The notes under the pieces are model-generated. The model was not told the origin of the DNA, did no database searches, and saw nothing but the letters and a program-made list of their open reading frames with translations. 35,075 nt of DNA from Parcubacteria group bacterium GW2011_GWA1_56_13 (GTDB taxonomy: Bacteria > Patescibacteriota > Minisyncoccia > Phycocordibacterales > Phycocordibacteraceae): the NCBI GenBank assembly GCA_001004905.1, contig LCRY01000002.1, positions 343,054-378,128 on the forward strand. Reading direction: 5' to 3'. Positions within the stretch are counted from its first letter, which is position 1, and every line of letters starts with the position of its first letter. The position numbers and the translations under genes were made by a program. This document shows, one piece after another, positions 1 through 9,240 of the stretch.

Positions 1-2220
1 TGTGCGCGAGCCGGTCTATGAATTCTCCGCCGATATTCGAGGTAAGTACGATGATGGTATTTTTGAAATTGACCTTGCGACCCTTGCCGTCGGTGAGGTG
101 TCCCGAGTCGAGCACCTGCAGAAGGATATTGAACACCTCCGGGTGCGCCTTCTCTATTTCGTCGAAGAGCACCACCGCATACGGGCGGTGCCGGATGCGC
201 TCGGTCAACGTGCCTGCCTCCTCATAGCCGACGTAGCCGGGCGGCGCGCCGATGAGCTTGGCGACCGAGTGCTTCTCCATGAATTCGCTCATGTCGACGC
301 GCACCAGGGCATCAATATCGTTGAACATGAACTCCGCGAGTTTCCGCGAGAGTTCGGTTTTCCCGACGCCCGTGGGTCCGAGGAAGAGGAACGAACCTAT
401 CGGACGGTTGGGGTCGCTAATGCCCACGCGGGAGCGTTTTACGGCATCGGTTACCTTTTTCACCGCATTGTCCTGGCCGATGATGCCTTTCTTCAGCGTT
501 TCCTCCATGCGGGAGAGTTTCGCCGCTTCCTCCTCGAGCATTCGGGCGACCGGGATGCCGGTCCAGCGACTTACCACCGCCGCGATATCCTGCTCGGCCA
601 CCTCCTCGTTCAGCACGCGGCGCGACTTCTGCAACGTCTTCAGGCGCTTGAGTTTCGTCTCAAGCTCTTTCCGCAAGTGCGGCATCTTGCCGTAGCGTAT
701 CTCCGCGACCGTGCCGAGATCGGCGGCCGCTTCGGCGTTATCCGCTTGTATCTTGAGCGCCTCGAGCTCGGTCTTGTTCGCACGGATGCCTTCGAGCACC
801 TCCTTTTCGTTCTTCCACTTGAGCCCGAGCTCGCTCGTTTTCTCCTTCAGATCAGCGACCTCGGCGTCTATATCCTTGATGCGCTCCTTGATCTCTTTCG
901 TACGCTCGCCGTCGAGGTCCTTTTGAAGCGCCTGCCGTTCGATCTCCAGACGGCGTATCTTGCGGTCGGTCTCCTCCAAGAGCGGCGGCTTATTCTCAAG
1001 CGCGATGCGGAGCCCGCTCGCGGCCTCGTCAATGAGGTCGATTGCCTTGTCCGGAAGGAAGCGGTCGCTGATGTAGCGAGCGGAGAGTTCGACCGCCGCA
1101 ACGATAGCGCCATCGGTGATGCGTACGCCGTGAAAGAGCTCGTACTTGTCCCTGAGTCCGCGCAAAATGGCGATACCGTCTTCTATGGACGGCTCCTGCA
1201 CGAACACCGACTGGAATCGGCGCGTGAGCGCGGCGTCTTTCTCTATGTATTTCTGGTATTCCTTGAGCGTGGTCGCACCGATGACGCGTATCTCGCCGCG
1301 CGAAAGAGCGGGCTTGAGCATATTCGATGCGTCGAGCGAGCCCTCCGCGCCGCCCGCGCCCACGAGCGTGTGAAGCTCGTCCACAAAGAGGACGACCTTC
1401 CCTTCCGCCCGCTCCACCTCTTTCATCACATTTTTCATGCGCTCTTCGAATTCGCCGCGATATTTCGTTCCGGCGATCATGAGGCCGAGGTCGAGCGAGA
1501 GCAGCTCTTTGCCCTTCAAGGATTCGGGTACATCTCCGGTCGCCATGCGCGCGGCGAGCCCTTCGGCGATCGCCGTCTTCCCCACGCCCGCTTCGCCGAT
1601 CAGGACTGGATTGTTCTTCGTACGGCGCGCAAGGATTTGGATCACCCGGTTTATCTCGATGTCGCGGCCAATGACCGGATCAAGCTTGTTCTCGGCCGCG
1701 AGCTTCGTCAGATTGCGCGAATACTTGGCGAGCGCGCGGAAACGCTTCGGCTCCACTGTTTGCCCGTCTTTCGAGCTTTTCAGTTCCTTGAGGATGGCGA
1801 GCGCGGCATCGCGGCCTATCGAGAAGCGGGCAAGGATGTCTCCTGCGGGACCCGGATGTTCTATGACCGCGAGGAACAAGTGTTCGGTGCCGACGAACGT
1901 GTCGTTCATCCGCGCAGCGATCTTTCCCGACGCTTCGAGCGCCTGGGCGAGGTCGGGAGTGAGGTAGATCTGATACGAAGGCGAGAGCACCGTGGCGCTC
2001 TCGGGCGCCTCGAGATTTTCAAGGACTGCGTCCGCGAGCATGATGGTATCGACCTCCATCCGGTCGAGCATCGAGAATACCAGCGATTCTTCCTGGAGCA
2101 CCAGGGCAGCGAGCAAATGGAGCGGCGAAACATGATTTTGTCCGCGCTCTATCGCAAGCTCGTGCGCTCGGCGCACGGCTTCCTTGGCTTTGGTGGTGAA
2201 GTTATTAAACGGCGGCATTG
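1..2220 (-). CDS. clpB: ATP-dependent chaperone ClpB/ClpC-type AAA+ protein, C-terminus cut off by window start
   Basis: Reverse-strand translation from ATG at 2220 gives [40 protein letters not shown] (Clp N-domain), [15 protein letters not shown] (Walker A 1), a coiled middle domain, and [23 protein letters not shown] (Walker A 2). The frame is open to the window edge, so the ORF track omits it. Confidence 0.95.
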
Positions 2221-2230
2221 TGGGGTTATT

Positions 2231-2983
2231 CTAGGTCGCAGGTGTTGAAGATACGGTGAGGAGCGCGGTTATCTTGTTTGCGGGAATAAGGAGCCCGGGC
2301 GTCCCTCCCGCACTGATGCCGATGAGGTTGCCCGAAAGGTCGACCGCCGCGCTCCCCGCTCCGATGTCCGGCAGTGTGGTGTGAATGCCGCCCTCGCTCA
2401 CGCGCGCGACGATGCCGGTGGAAGCGGAGCCGTCCGCCCCTATGGCGAGAACCGTCTGTCCGAGTTTCAGGTTGCTTGCGGTGATGAGGACCGGCGGGGT
2501 CACCTTCGGTAATGAGGCATTGTCCGCAAAACCATATACGGTGATTCCTTCACCCGCTTGCGCAAGCGACGCGGCAACATATATGCCGCCGGGAAATTCA
2601 ATGAGTGCTTCCTTCGGCAGAATGTCCCGAGACGCGGTCGCAACGACCCGGGATTTGGGAAGATAGGTGCCGACGGAGGCGATCGGCGTCGAAGTGCCGG
2701 TCTCAAGCGCGTAAATATTTACGGCGCGTGTCGCGTCCGCCCCGAGCGCGGCGGTCACGAGATCCTGATTTGACGGCGCGGGGGCCTGGACGATCGCCGC
2801 GGGCGCCGTAGCCGCGACCGTTTCGATCGTGCGTTCGACGACGCGATTCACGGTCTGCGTCACGTATGCCGGCGTATGGTCGAGCAGAGAAACCGTCAGG
2901 ATGCCGGTTGCGACCGATGTCACGAAGTTCACGAGTATCGTGAGCAATATGAGCTGGGCTTTCGAGAGTTCCTCTATATTCAT
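2231..2983 (-). CDS. Membrane-anchored trypsin/HtrA-like protein, catalytic residues apparently degenerate
   Basis: 250 aa with an N-terminal TM segment. The C-terminal half NLKLGQTVLAIG...STGIVARVSEGGIHTTLPDIGAGSAAVDLSGNLIGI aligns by eye with the DegP/HtrA protease core. Confidence 0.6.
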   Translation of the reverse strand: MNIEELSKAQLILLTILVNFVTSVATGILTVSLLDHTPAYVTQTVNRVVERTIETVAATAPAAIVQAPAPSNQDLVTAALGADATRAVNIYALETGTSTPIASVGTYLPKSRVVATASRDILPKEALIEFPGGIYVAASLAQAGEGITVYGFADNASLPKVTPPVLITASNLKLGQTVLAIGADGSASTGIVARVSEGGIHTTLPDIGAGSAAVDLSGNLIGISAGGTPGLLIPANKITALLTVSSTPAT

Positions 2984-3017
2984 ACCACTATAATGCTACC
3001 CTTGGCCGTTGGCGTCA

Positions 3018-3121
3018 ACCCCGTACCACTTTCGGGGAATGAATAAGGAATAAAAGGTTCCATACCTCGCGGGTATGCAACAGTCATTATGCAGCCGCGT
3101 CTCCCGAAAGTGGTGCGGAGT
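3018..3121. repeat. Second inverted-repeat bounded element with the same arm family
   Basis: Left arm ACCCCGTACCACTTTCGGGGA (3018-3038), right arm TCCCGAAAGTGGTGCGGAGT (3102-3121), internal hairpin CATACC-TCGCG-GGTATG (3061-3077). Confidence 0.65.
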
Positions 3122-4214
3122 CAATAAACGCGACGGCTCGCGCGAGTGCGCGGGCGAAACGGACGAGTTCGGAAGAGCGGGTATCCGGCCCCCAGGAGAT
3201 CCGTAGCGTCGCGCGGGCGCGGGCAGGGTCCCCAAAGAGCGCGAGAACCGCGCGAGACCCTTCCTCCGAATCGGTTTCGCATGCGCTTCGGGTAGAAACC
3301 GCGAACCCGGCTTCGTCCATGAGAGCGACGAGGTAATCGGTGTCCCGGCCCGTCAGCGAGACGTTGAGGATGTTCGGTGCCTGCGAACGTCCTTCATTTA
3401 TATGCACGTCCGGTATGGTTCCCGTAATGGCTGAAATCAGCGCTAGTCGCTGCGCTTGTGCGGCGGCATGGAATTGTTCGCGGCCCCGCGCGGCGGCGCG
3501 AAGCGCCGCCGCGAAGCGCTGCGTGAGTTCATACGCCTCGCTTCCGGAACGCAATCCGCGTTCCTGGCCCCCTCCTTCGTAGAGCGGAACGATGGGTATT
3601 GTCCGGTGCGCGACGAGCGCGCCGATACCGCGGATGCTGCTGACTTTTGAAGCGTCGAATGTGAGCATATCGGCACCGAAATGCGCACGGGTTATCTTTT
3701 GGGTTGTCGGCGCCTGCGATGCGTCCACATGCAAAATGGCATGAACTTTTTTCAATGCCGCCGCGACCTCGCGCGTATTCCATACCACGCCGGTCTCGCC
3801 GCACACCGCTTCCATGGAAACAAGCGCCGTATCATCTCTCACTACCTTCGCAAGCGCTTGGGTATCCACGCGACAATCTCTGATCGGCAGCGGCTCGACG
3901 GCGACTCCTTCCTGTGCGAGCAGTTTCGCATTTTCTACGATGGATGCATGCGCGCTTGGTAAATAGAGCACATGAACGCTTTTCGCTCCCCTTGCCTTGA
4001 GCGCCCGCGCGTGCCCCAAGAGAGCAAGCGCGTTCGCCTCGGTCGCGCCGCCCGCGAAAATGACGTCATCCGCCTGCACTTCGGCGAGCCGGGCGATGAC
4101 GGTGCGCGCGCTTTCCAACATCTGCTTCGCCCGTCTTCCCTCCTCATGAGGGGAGGAAGGGTTGCCGCTTACGCCCGCTGCGAAATCCAAATATGCTCTC
4201 TGCTTCCAAAACAT
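3087..4214 (-). CDS. Cysteine desulfurase (NifS/IscS-type, class V aminotransferase)
   Basis: MFWKQRAYLDFAAGVSGNPSSPHEEGRRAKQMLESAR, GATEANALAL, DASKVSSIRGIGALV (PLP Lys), EGGGQERGLRSGSE, RSACETDSEEGSRAV (catalytic Cys). Start chosen at MFWKQ instead of the longer ORF. Confidence 0.9.
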   Translation of the reverse strand: MFWKQRAYLDFAAGVSGNPSSPHEEGRRAKQMLESARTVIARLAEVQADDVIFAGGATEANALALLGHARALKARGAKSVHVLYLPSAHASIVENAKLLAQEGVAVEPLPIRDCRVDTQALAKVVRDDTALVSMEAVCGETGVVWNTREVAAALKKVHAILHVDASQAPTTQKITRAHFGADMLTFDASKVSSIRGIGALVAHRTIPIVPLYEGGGQERGLRSGSEAYELTQRFAAALRAAARGREQFHAAAQAQRLALISAITGTIPDVHINEGRSQAPNILNVSLTGRDTDYLVALMDEAGFAVSTRSACETDSEEGSRAVLALFGDPARARATLRISWGPDTRSSELVRFARALARAVAFIDSAPLSGDAAA

Positions 4215-4296
4215 AACAGGTATTCTACATGAGATGCCTCCATGTTGGTCGGCACAGATTGCAGTTAGGTCATTTTTGTGATGAAATAGCGTCATT

Positions 4297-5766
4297 ATGG
4301 CGCGGGAGGCACGACCGCCCGTCATTGCGGTGATGGGCCACATAGACCACGGCAAGTCATCCCTTCTGGATTACATCCGGAAGTCGAACGTCGTTGCGGG
4401 CGAGGCGGGCGGCATCACCCAGCACGTCGCCGCGTATATCGCCCTCCATAACGGCCGGCCGGTCACCTTCCTCGACACTCCCGGACATGAAGCATTCAAG
4501 GCACTGCGGGAACGCGGCGCCGCCGCTGCGGATATCGCCATCCTCGTCGTCGCCGCAGACGAAGGAGTGATGCCGCAGACGCTCGACGCTCTCGCCGCGA
4601 TACGGGAGGCGAAGATCCCGTTCATCGTCGCCATCACGAAAATAGACAAGAATAACGCCGACATCGAGCGCACGAAGCAGTCGCTCCTTGAGAATCAAAT
4701 ATTCATCGAAGGTATGGGTGGCGACATAGCGTACGCACCGGTGTCTTCCAAAACCGGCGAGGGAGTATCGGAATTGCTTGACCTCGTCCTCCTTTCGGCG
4801 GACCTTGCGGAACTTACCGCCGATCCCGAAAAGAGTGCGACCGGTTTCGTGCTCGAATCAACGCAGGACCCGAAACGGGGCGCCTCCGCCACGCTCATCG
4901 TGAAGGACGGCACGCTCGCCAAGGGAGGATTCGCCGTCGCGGGAGATGCGTACGCTCCCATACGCTTTATCGAGGACTTCCGCGGCGCGCGCGTGGAGCA
5001 TGCGGGACCGTCGCAGCCGGTCCGCATCTCGGGATTCAATACCTTGCCAGCTGCCGGCGCACTGTTCAGTGTCGCGGAAAGCAAAAAAGAGGCCGGGGCG
5101 CTCGCGGAAGAACAGGCCAAAATGCTCGCCTCCTCTTCCCAACGCGATGCGGCGGCGGAGGGAGTCGTCGAGCTTCCTCTTGTCATAAAGGCGGACGTCG
5201 CTGGTTCCGTAGACGCCATCGCTCACGAACTTCTAAAGATAACCGACGAGCGCGCGTCCATCCGCATCCTTTCTTCGGGCGTCGGCAGCGTCTCGGAGAG
5301 TGACGTCAAGGTCGCGCACGCCGCCGACGGAGTCATCATCGGATTCAACGTATCGGCGGACCCCATCGCAAGCGAATTGGCCCAGCGTGATTCCGTCGGT
5401 ATTTTTCTCTTCTCCATCATTTACGAACTTTCGGCGAAGGTCAAAGAATTGCTTGCGGCGCGCGTGCCGAGCATCGCGATCGAAAAAGAGCTCGGGCGGG
5501 CGCTCGTGCTGAAACCCTTTTCCTCCGGCGCGAAGAAGCAGGTGCTCGGCGCGCGCTACGTCTCCGGCATCCTCACCGTCGGCGACCGCGTGAAGATCGT
5601 GCGGAAGGAAATCGAGATTGCGCGCGGCAAAATAGCGAATCTTCAGCAGGCACGCGCGGACGTAAAAGAAATAAAAGTGGAAGGCGATTTCGGCGCCGAG
5701 ATCGAGGCGCGCGAGAACGCGGCGTACGGCGACGAACTCATCGCGTTCGTCGTTGCCGAATCATGA
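4297..5766 (+). CDS. infB: Translation initiation factor IF-2, short form
   Basis: [59 protein letters not shown]; full IF-2 domain order downstream of the G domain. Confidence 0.95.
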   Translation: MAREARPPVIAVMGHIDHGKSSLLDYIRKSNVVAGEAGGITQHVAAYIALHNGRPVTFLDTPGHEAFKALRERGAAAADIAILVVAADEGVMPQTLDALAAIREAKIPFIVAITKIDKNNADIERTKQSLLENQIFIEGMGGDIAYAPVSSKTGEGVSELLDLVLLSADLAELTADPEKSATGFVLESTQDPKRGASATLIVKDGTLAKGGFAVAGDAYAPIRFIEDFRGARVEHAGPSQPVRISGFNTLPAAGALFSVAESKKEAGALAEEQAKMLASSSQRDAAAEGVVELPLVIKADVAGSVDAIAHELLKITDERASIRILSSGVGSVSESDVKVAHAADGVIIGFNVSADPIASELAQRDSVGIFLFSIIYELSAKVKELLAARVPSIAIEKELGRALVLKPFSSGAKKQVLGARYVSGILTVGDRVKIVRKEIEIARGKIANLQQARADVKEIKVEGDFGAEIEARENAAYGDELIAFVVAES

Positions 5767-6095
5767 ACCCGGTCCCGGGACCGCAGGATCGCCGGCGACA
5801 GAGCGGGCGCGCGACCGAGATAGTCGCGCGCAAAGCGGCGCGCTTCATCGCGCGGGAGGCCGGCAGCGACTCTCTCATCACCGTCATTCGCGCGGAGACG
5901 CGGGCGCACGGTGAACACGTCCTGATCTTCGTCAGCGTCTTCCCCGTCGAAAAAGCCCGCGCGGCACTGGCCTATCTCGAACGCCAGCGCGGGGCATTTT
6001 CGGATTATTTAAAGGAGCACTCGCACCTGCGCCTCCCGCGCGTTGATTTTCTCCTTAACAACGGCGAACAATCAGGAGGCCCGGGCGGGAATTGA
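5763..6095 (+). CDS. rbfA: Ribosome-binding factor A
   Basis: Overlaps the infB stop (ATGA); RbfA-like KH fold pattern ITVIRAETRAHGEHVLIFVSVFPVEKARAALAYLERQRGAFSDYLKEHSHLRLPRVDFLLN. Confidence 0.75.
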   Translation: MNPVPGPQDRRRQSGRATEIVARKAARFIAREAGSDSLITVIRAETRAHGEHVLIFVSVFPVEKARAALAYLERQRGAFSDYLKEHSHLRLPRVDFLLNNGEQSGGPGGN

Positions 6096-6148
6096 ACCCG
6101 CGCATAACGGTTTTGCAGACCGTCGTGTTACCACTTCACCACCGGGCC
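6077..6148 (-). tRNA. tRNA-Cys (GCA)
   Basis: Reverse strand GGCCCGG...GGTCTGCAAAACC...GGGTTCAATTCCC...CCGGGCC-T; 7-bp acceptor stem, anticodon GCA, U discriminator. Confidence 0.92.
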
Positions 6149-6189
6149 TTACTACGACAATAACAGAGAAGATAGTATCATCAAAAGAT

Positions 6190-6277
6190 GCCGAGGTGGC
6201 GAAATTGGTAGACGCGCGACGCTTAAAACGTTGTAGGCCCTAATCGGCCTATGTGGGTTCGACTCCCACCCCCGGCA
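6190..6277 (+). tRNA. tRNA-Leu (UAA)
   Basis: GCCGAGGTGGCGAAATTGGTAGACGCGCGACGCTTAAAACGTTG, long variable arm, GGGTTCGACTCCCACCCCCGGCA. Confidence 0.92.
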
Positions 6278-6283
6278 CAGATA

Positions 6284-7096
6284 ATGCAAAAGAGAAACAA
6301 GCGTATAGGGATTTTCGATTCCGGATTCGGAGGATTGCACGTCCTTCGCTCGATAGTGAGTGCACTGCCGCAGTACGACTACGCGTATCTCGGCGATACG
6401 GCGCGCGCTCCGTACGGCGACCGACCGCAGGAGACGATATACGCATATACGAAACAGGCCGTGGACTTCCTCTTCCGGCATGAGTGCGGTATCGTCGTCA
6501 TCGCGTGCAATACCGCCTCGAGCGAAGCGCTCCGCAGAATACAGGACGAATATGGCGCCGCGAAAAAGGTGCTCGGTGTGCTCATTCCCGCCGCAGAGGT
6601 CGCCGTGGAGCGGACGACAAAGGGGCGTATAGGCGTCATCGCGACGCACGGAACCGTCGCCTCGAACAAATTCGTCCGGGAACTCACGAAGCTCGATCCG
6701 ACCGTGCGCGTGTTTCAGAACGCGTGCCCCCTGCTCGTGCCCCTTATCGAGTCGGGAGAACACGGCTCCGCCGAGATGGAAACCATTCTGAAAAGATATC
6801 TTGACCCGCTGCTGCGCAAAAAAATCGACACGCTTATTCTGGGCTGCACGCATTACGGCATCCTGGAGCGGAACATACGCAAGGTCGTGGGACCAACGGT
6901 GCACATCGTCTCGGAAGCAAGAGTCGTTCCGAAAAAATTAGCGGCCTACTTTAAAAAGCATGGCGAAATAGAGGCGACGCTCGGCAAGCGGTCGAACATC
7001 CACTTTTACTCGACCGACCGCACCGATAATTTCAAAATTCTCGGAAGCAAGCTCTTCGGCAAGAAAATCCAGGTCAAAAAAGCCACGCTTCGATAA
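6284..7096 (+). CDS. murI: Glutamate racemase
   Basis: RIGIFDSGFGGLHVLRSI, YLGDTARAPYGDR, IVVIACNTASSEALR, LILGCTHYGIL. Longer ORF start at 6251 lies inside tRNA-Leu and is not used. Confidence 0.95.
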   Translation: MQKRNKRIGIFDSGFGGLHVLRSIVSALPQYDYAYLGDTARAPYGDRPQETIYAYTKQAVDFLFRHECGIVVIACNTASSEALRRIQDEYGAAKKVLGVLIPAAEVAVERTTKGRIGVIATHGTVASNKFVRELTKLDPTVRVFQNACPLLVPLIESGEHGSAEMETILKRYLDPLLRKKIDTLILGCTHYGILERNIRKVVGPTVHIVSEARVVPKKLAAYFKKHGEIEATLGKRSNIHFYSTDRTDNFKILGSKLFGKKIQVKKATLR

Positions 7097-7105
7097 AGTC
7101 AGTAG

Positions 7106-7187
7106 TGCTGGGGGAGAGACTCGAACTCTCATGCCTTGCGGCGTTAGCTCCTAAGGCTAGTGCGTCTACCAATTTCGCCACCCCAGC
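7106..7187 (-). tRNA. tRNA-Leu (UAG)
   Basis: Reverse strand GCTGGGGTGGCGAAATTGGTAGACGCACTAGCCTTAGGAGCTAACG...GAGAGTTCGAGTCTCTCCCCCAGCA; anticodon TAG, long variable arm. Confidence 0.92.
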
Positions 7188-7254
7188 GCTTTCAAAGCAT
7201 ACTATGTTCTGTTATATTTTTCTTTACGAGGAACTACTTACTATTCCTCACCCC

Positions 7255-7327
7255 GCGCCCATAGCTCAGTTGGTAGAGCTGCTCCCTCTTAAGGAGAAGG
7301 TCCCAGGTTCGAGTCCTGGTGGGCGCA
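7255..7327 (+). tRNA. tRNA-Lys (CUU)
   Basis: GCGCCCATAGCTCAGTTGGTAGAGCTGCTCCCTCTTAAGGAGAAGGTCCCAGGTTCGAGTCCTGGTGGGCGCA; loop CTCTTAA, anticodon CTT. Confidence 0.92.
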
Positions 7328-7328
7328 C

Positions 7329-7356
7329 TTGACAAGTACGTAGTTTTGTGTACCAT
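7329..7356 (+). promoter_or_regulatory. Sigma70-like promoter for the SPFH operon
   Basis: TTGACA (7329-7334), 16-nt spacer, TACCAT (7351-7356), two bases after the tRNA-Lys gene. Confidence 0.5.
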
Positions 7357-7413
7357 ATACGCCAGAAGTCTGGCTCGATTCCGAGCTGGATACGTACATT
7401 CCAGGAGAAACCA

Positions 7414-8466
7414 ATGCTCCGAATATTCGTGGAAAAATTCGTGGATAAGGAACACAAACTGATCAGGTGGAAGACCCTCTTCGTATGGGGGCCGATTCAA
7501 GCCCTCCTCGGTTTTTTCCTGTTCTACTTCATCGCTTCATTCGCCTTCGAGTTCCTGAACGGGAGCTTGGGTGCGAAGTACTTCGTCCATAACAGCATCA
7601 CGGTTGGGGCGACATTCTTTCTTGCTTTCGCCTACTTCTATCTTCTGGCGCTTGCGAAGGTAAAAGAAGCATATGTTGGCCAACCAACGCTTCTCGGCGC
7701 TCGGCGAAATGAATTCGTTCTACCGGAAGGCTATTCTCTTATCTTGCCGTGGCCATTCATGGGTTACAGCGAGATTCCGGTTCAGCCAACCACAACCGAG
7801 CTTAAGGAGCCGATGGAAATCCTGGTGTCGAAGCAACCGGAAAAAGACAATGACGGCACTCAACCCACGCCGCCGGTCCAACCGAATCCAAACGAGCCGC
7901 CAGCTTATCAGGTGCGGATGAAAATCTCCATGTCAATTCTATGGGAGGTTGAGCCCGAAAACATCCTGAGCTACACGGCTGTCGATGGAGGAAGGGCCGG
8001 TGTTGAAAAAGCTCTGGTGGAAGTTATGCGGCGCAGCATTCGCGAAAGGGCGCAACATCTCTCTGACACGCAGGTCTTTACCGGCCAGGAGGTCTTTGCG
8101 ACAGAGGTTCAGAAAGCGCTTGAAGAAGACCTCGATAAGAACAAGCCTGGGATGAGTCTTGTAAAACGCCTCGGTATTAAAATCATCAAGGTACAGACCG
8201 TGAAGATCGTTCCGTCGGATGAGGAATTGACGAAACGGTATGAACGGCTTCGTAGCGAAGACCTCGACAAGCAGGCCGAAACGAACCAGGCAAACCATCT
8301 CGCGGACAACCTGGTGGACAAATTCAAGTCGAAGGGAGTCTCCGCTGACATGGCGTTCCTAGGTGCGCTCGCGATGACGAAGGACGCGAAACTTGTGGGG
8401 GTCGTTGGCAACGCCGGCGATTTCACGAAGGGACAAGTGGCAGCTGGTGAAGGAGGTGGGCGATGA
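7414..8466 (+). CDS. SPFH/band-7 (stomatin/prohibitin-like) membrane protein
   Basis: Two hydrophobic N-terminal segments, then KISMSILWEVEPENILSYTAVDGGRAGVEKALVEVMRRSIRERAQ... and GIKIIKVQTVKIVPSDEELTKRYERLRSEDLDKQAE. AGGAG Shine-Dalgarno before ATG 7414. Confidence 0.7.
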   Translation: MLRIFVEKFVDKEHKLIRWKTLFVWGPIQALLGFFLFYFIASFAFEFLNGSLGAKYFVHNSITVGATFFLAFAYFYLLALAKVKEAYVGQPTLLGARRNEFVLPEGYSLILPWPFMGYSEIPVQPTTTELKEPMEILVSKQPEKDNDGTQPTPPVQPNPNEPPAYQVRMKISMSILWEVEPENILSYTAVDGGRAGVEKALVEVMRRSIRERAQHLSDTQVFTGQEVFATEVQKALEEDLDKNKPGMSLVKRLGIKIIKVQTVKIVPSDEELTKRYERLRSEDLDKQAETNQANHLADNLVDKFKSKGVSADMAFLGALAMTKDAKLVGVVGNAGDFTKGQVAAGEGGGR

Positions 8467-8891
8467 CGTTCTACCAAAATATCGGGACCCCCGTTCGGTC
8501 ATCGGCAAAGTATCTTCTTGTCTTAGGGGTGGTCCTGCTCCTTGTCGGAATGGGGTACAGCGCGTATCTCTATAACAAAGCACGTGCTCCATCCACGCCT
8601 TCGCAGAACAGTGGCGTGCGGCCGGAAATCCCGCTTGCAGGCAGTCCGCGAGCTTCAGGAACGCTGGTCATACCGGCAGGCGGAAAGTCGGATCTTATCC
8701 CGCCTCTAGAAGGCAAGTATCCCGAGTTCACGGGGTTCGGCAAGTTCCTGACGCACAACGTGCGTCTGGACGGGACCGAGTGTGCGTTTGGGGAGGCGGG
8801 TTGCGTGAATGGCCCGCGTCTCAAGGGCTATTACATAAGCAACGAATCGGGCGCGACGATCACCGTTACGTTCGAATTCAAGCCCGGGTGA
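8463..8891 (+). CDS. Small single-TM hypothetical protein coupled to the SPFH gene
   Basis: 142 aa, ATGA overlap with the upstream stop, N-terminal TM (YLLVLGVVLLLVGMGYSAYLY), extracytoplasmic tail with two Cys. Confidence 0.7.
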   Translation: MTFYQNIGTPVRSSAKYLLVLGVVLLLVGMGYSAYLYNKARAPSTPSQNSGVRPEIPLAGSPRASGTLVIPAGGKSDLIPPLEGKYPEFTGFGKFLTHNVRLDGTECAFGEAGCVNGPRLKGYYISNESGATITVTFEFKPG

Positions 8892-8907
8892 AGTTCTTTC
8901 GGGCGCA

Positions 8908-8946
8908 AAGGTCGCACGGGTTATTCCGAGCGGCCTTTTTCTTTTT
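8908..8946 (+). terminator. Rho-independent terminator after the SPFH operon
   Basis: AAGGTCGC/GCGGCCTT stem followed by TTTTTCTTTTT. Confidence 0.75.
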
Positions 8947-8955
8947 GTCCGTTCC

Positions 8956-9240
8956 CTACTGCGATATCTTTGTGACCGGCTTGACGTTTGGATTATCCGG
9001 GAAAACGGCTTTAAGCGCGAAATTAATGATGCCATACGCGCCGAACATGATGACGAGCCCGATAAGTCCCCACAGAATGGCCCGTTTCCCTTCCGTGCGC
9101 TTCGTTTCGTCCGCCGCATGCGCGATGAACTCAAACACGCCCCAAATGAAAAGAACGAACGCCGCACCCGCGAGGAGCAGGATAATCGGATTAACGATCT
9201 CGACGACGACCTTTCCGAGGAATTGGTCGAGAACAACCAT
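8956..9240 (-). CDS. T4SS pilin/VirB2-like two-TM small protein (array member 1)
   Basis: IVNPIILLLAGAAFVLFIWGVFEFI...RAILWGLIGLVIMFGAYGIINFALK; same two-TM core as neighbouring ORFs. Confidence 0.7.
   Translation of the reverse strand: MVVLDQFLGKVVVEIVNPIILLLAGAAFVLFIWGVFEFIAHAADETKRTEGKRAILWGLIGLVIMFGAYGIINFALKAVFPDNPNVKPVTKISQ

Noticed and set aside
2-2248. 748-aa plus-strand ORF
   Set aside because: Exact antisense of clpB; no family signature; explained by GC-rich codon bias on the opposite strand.
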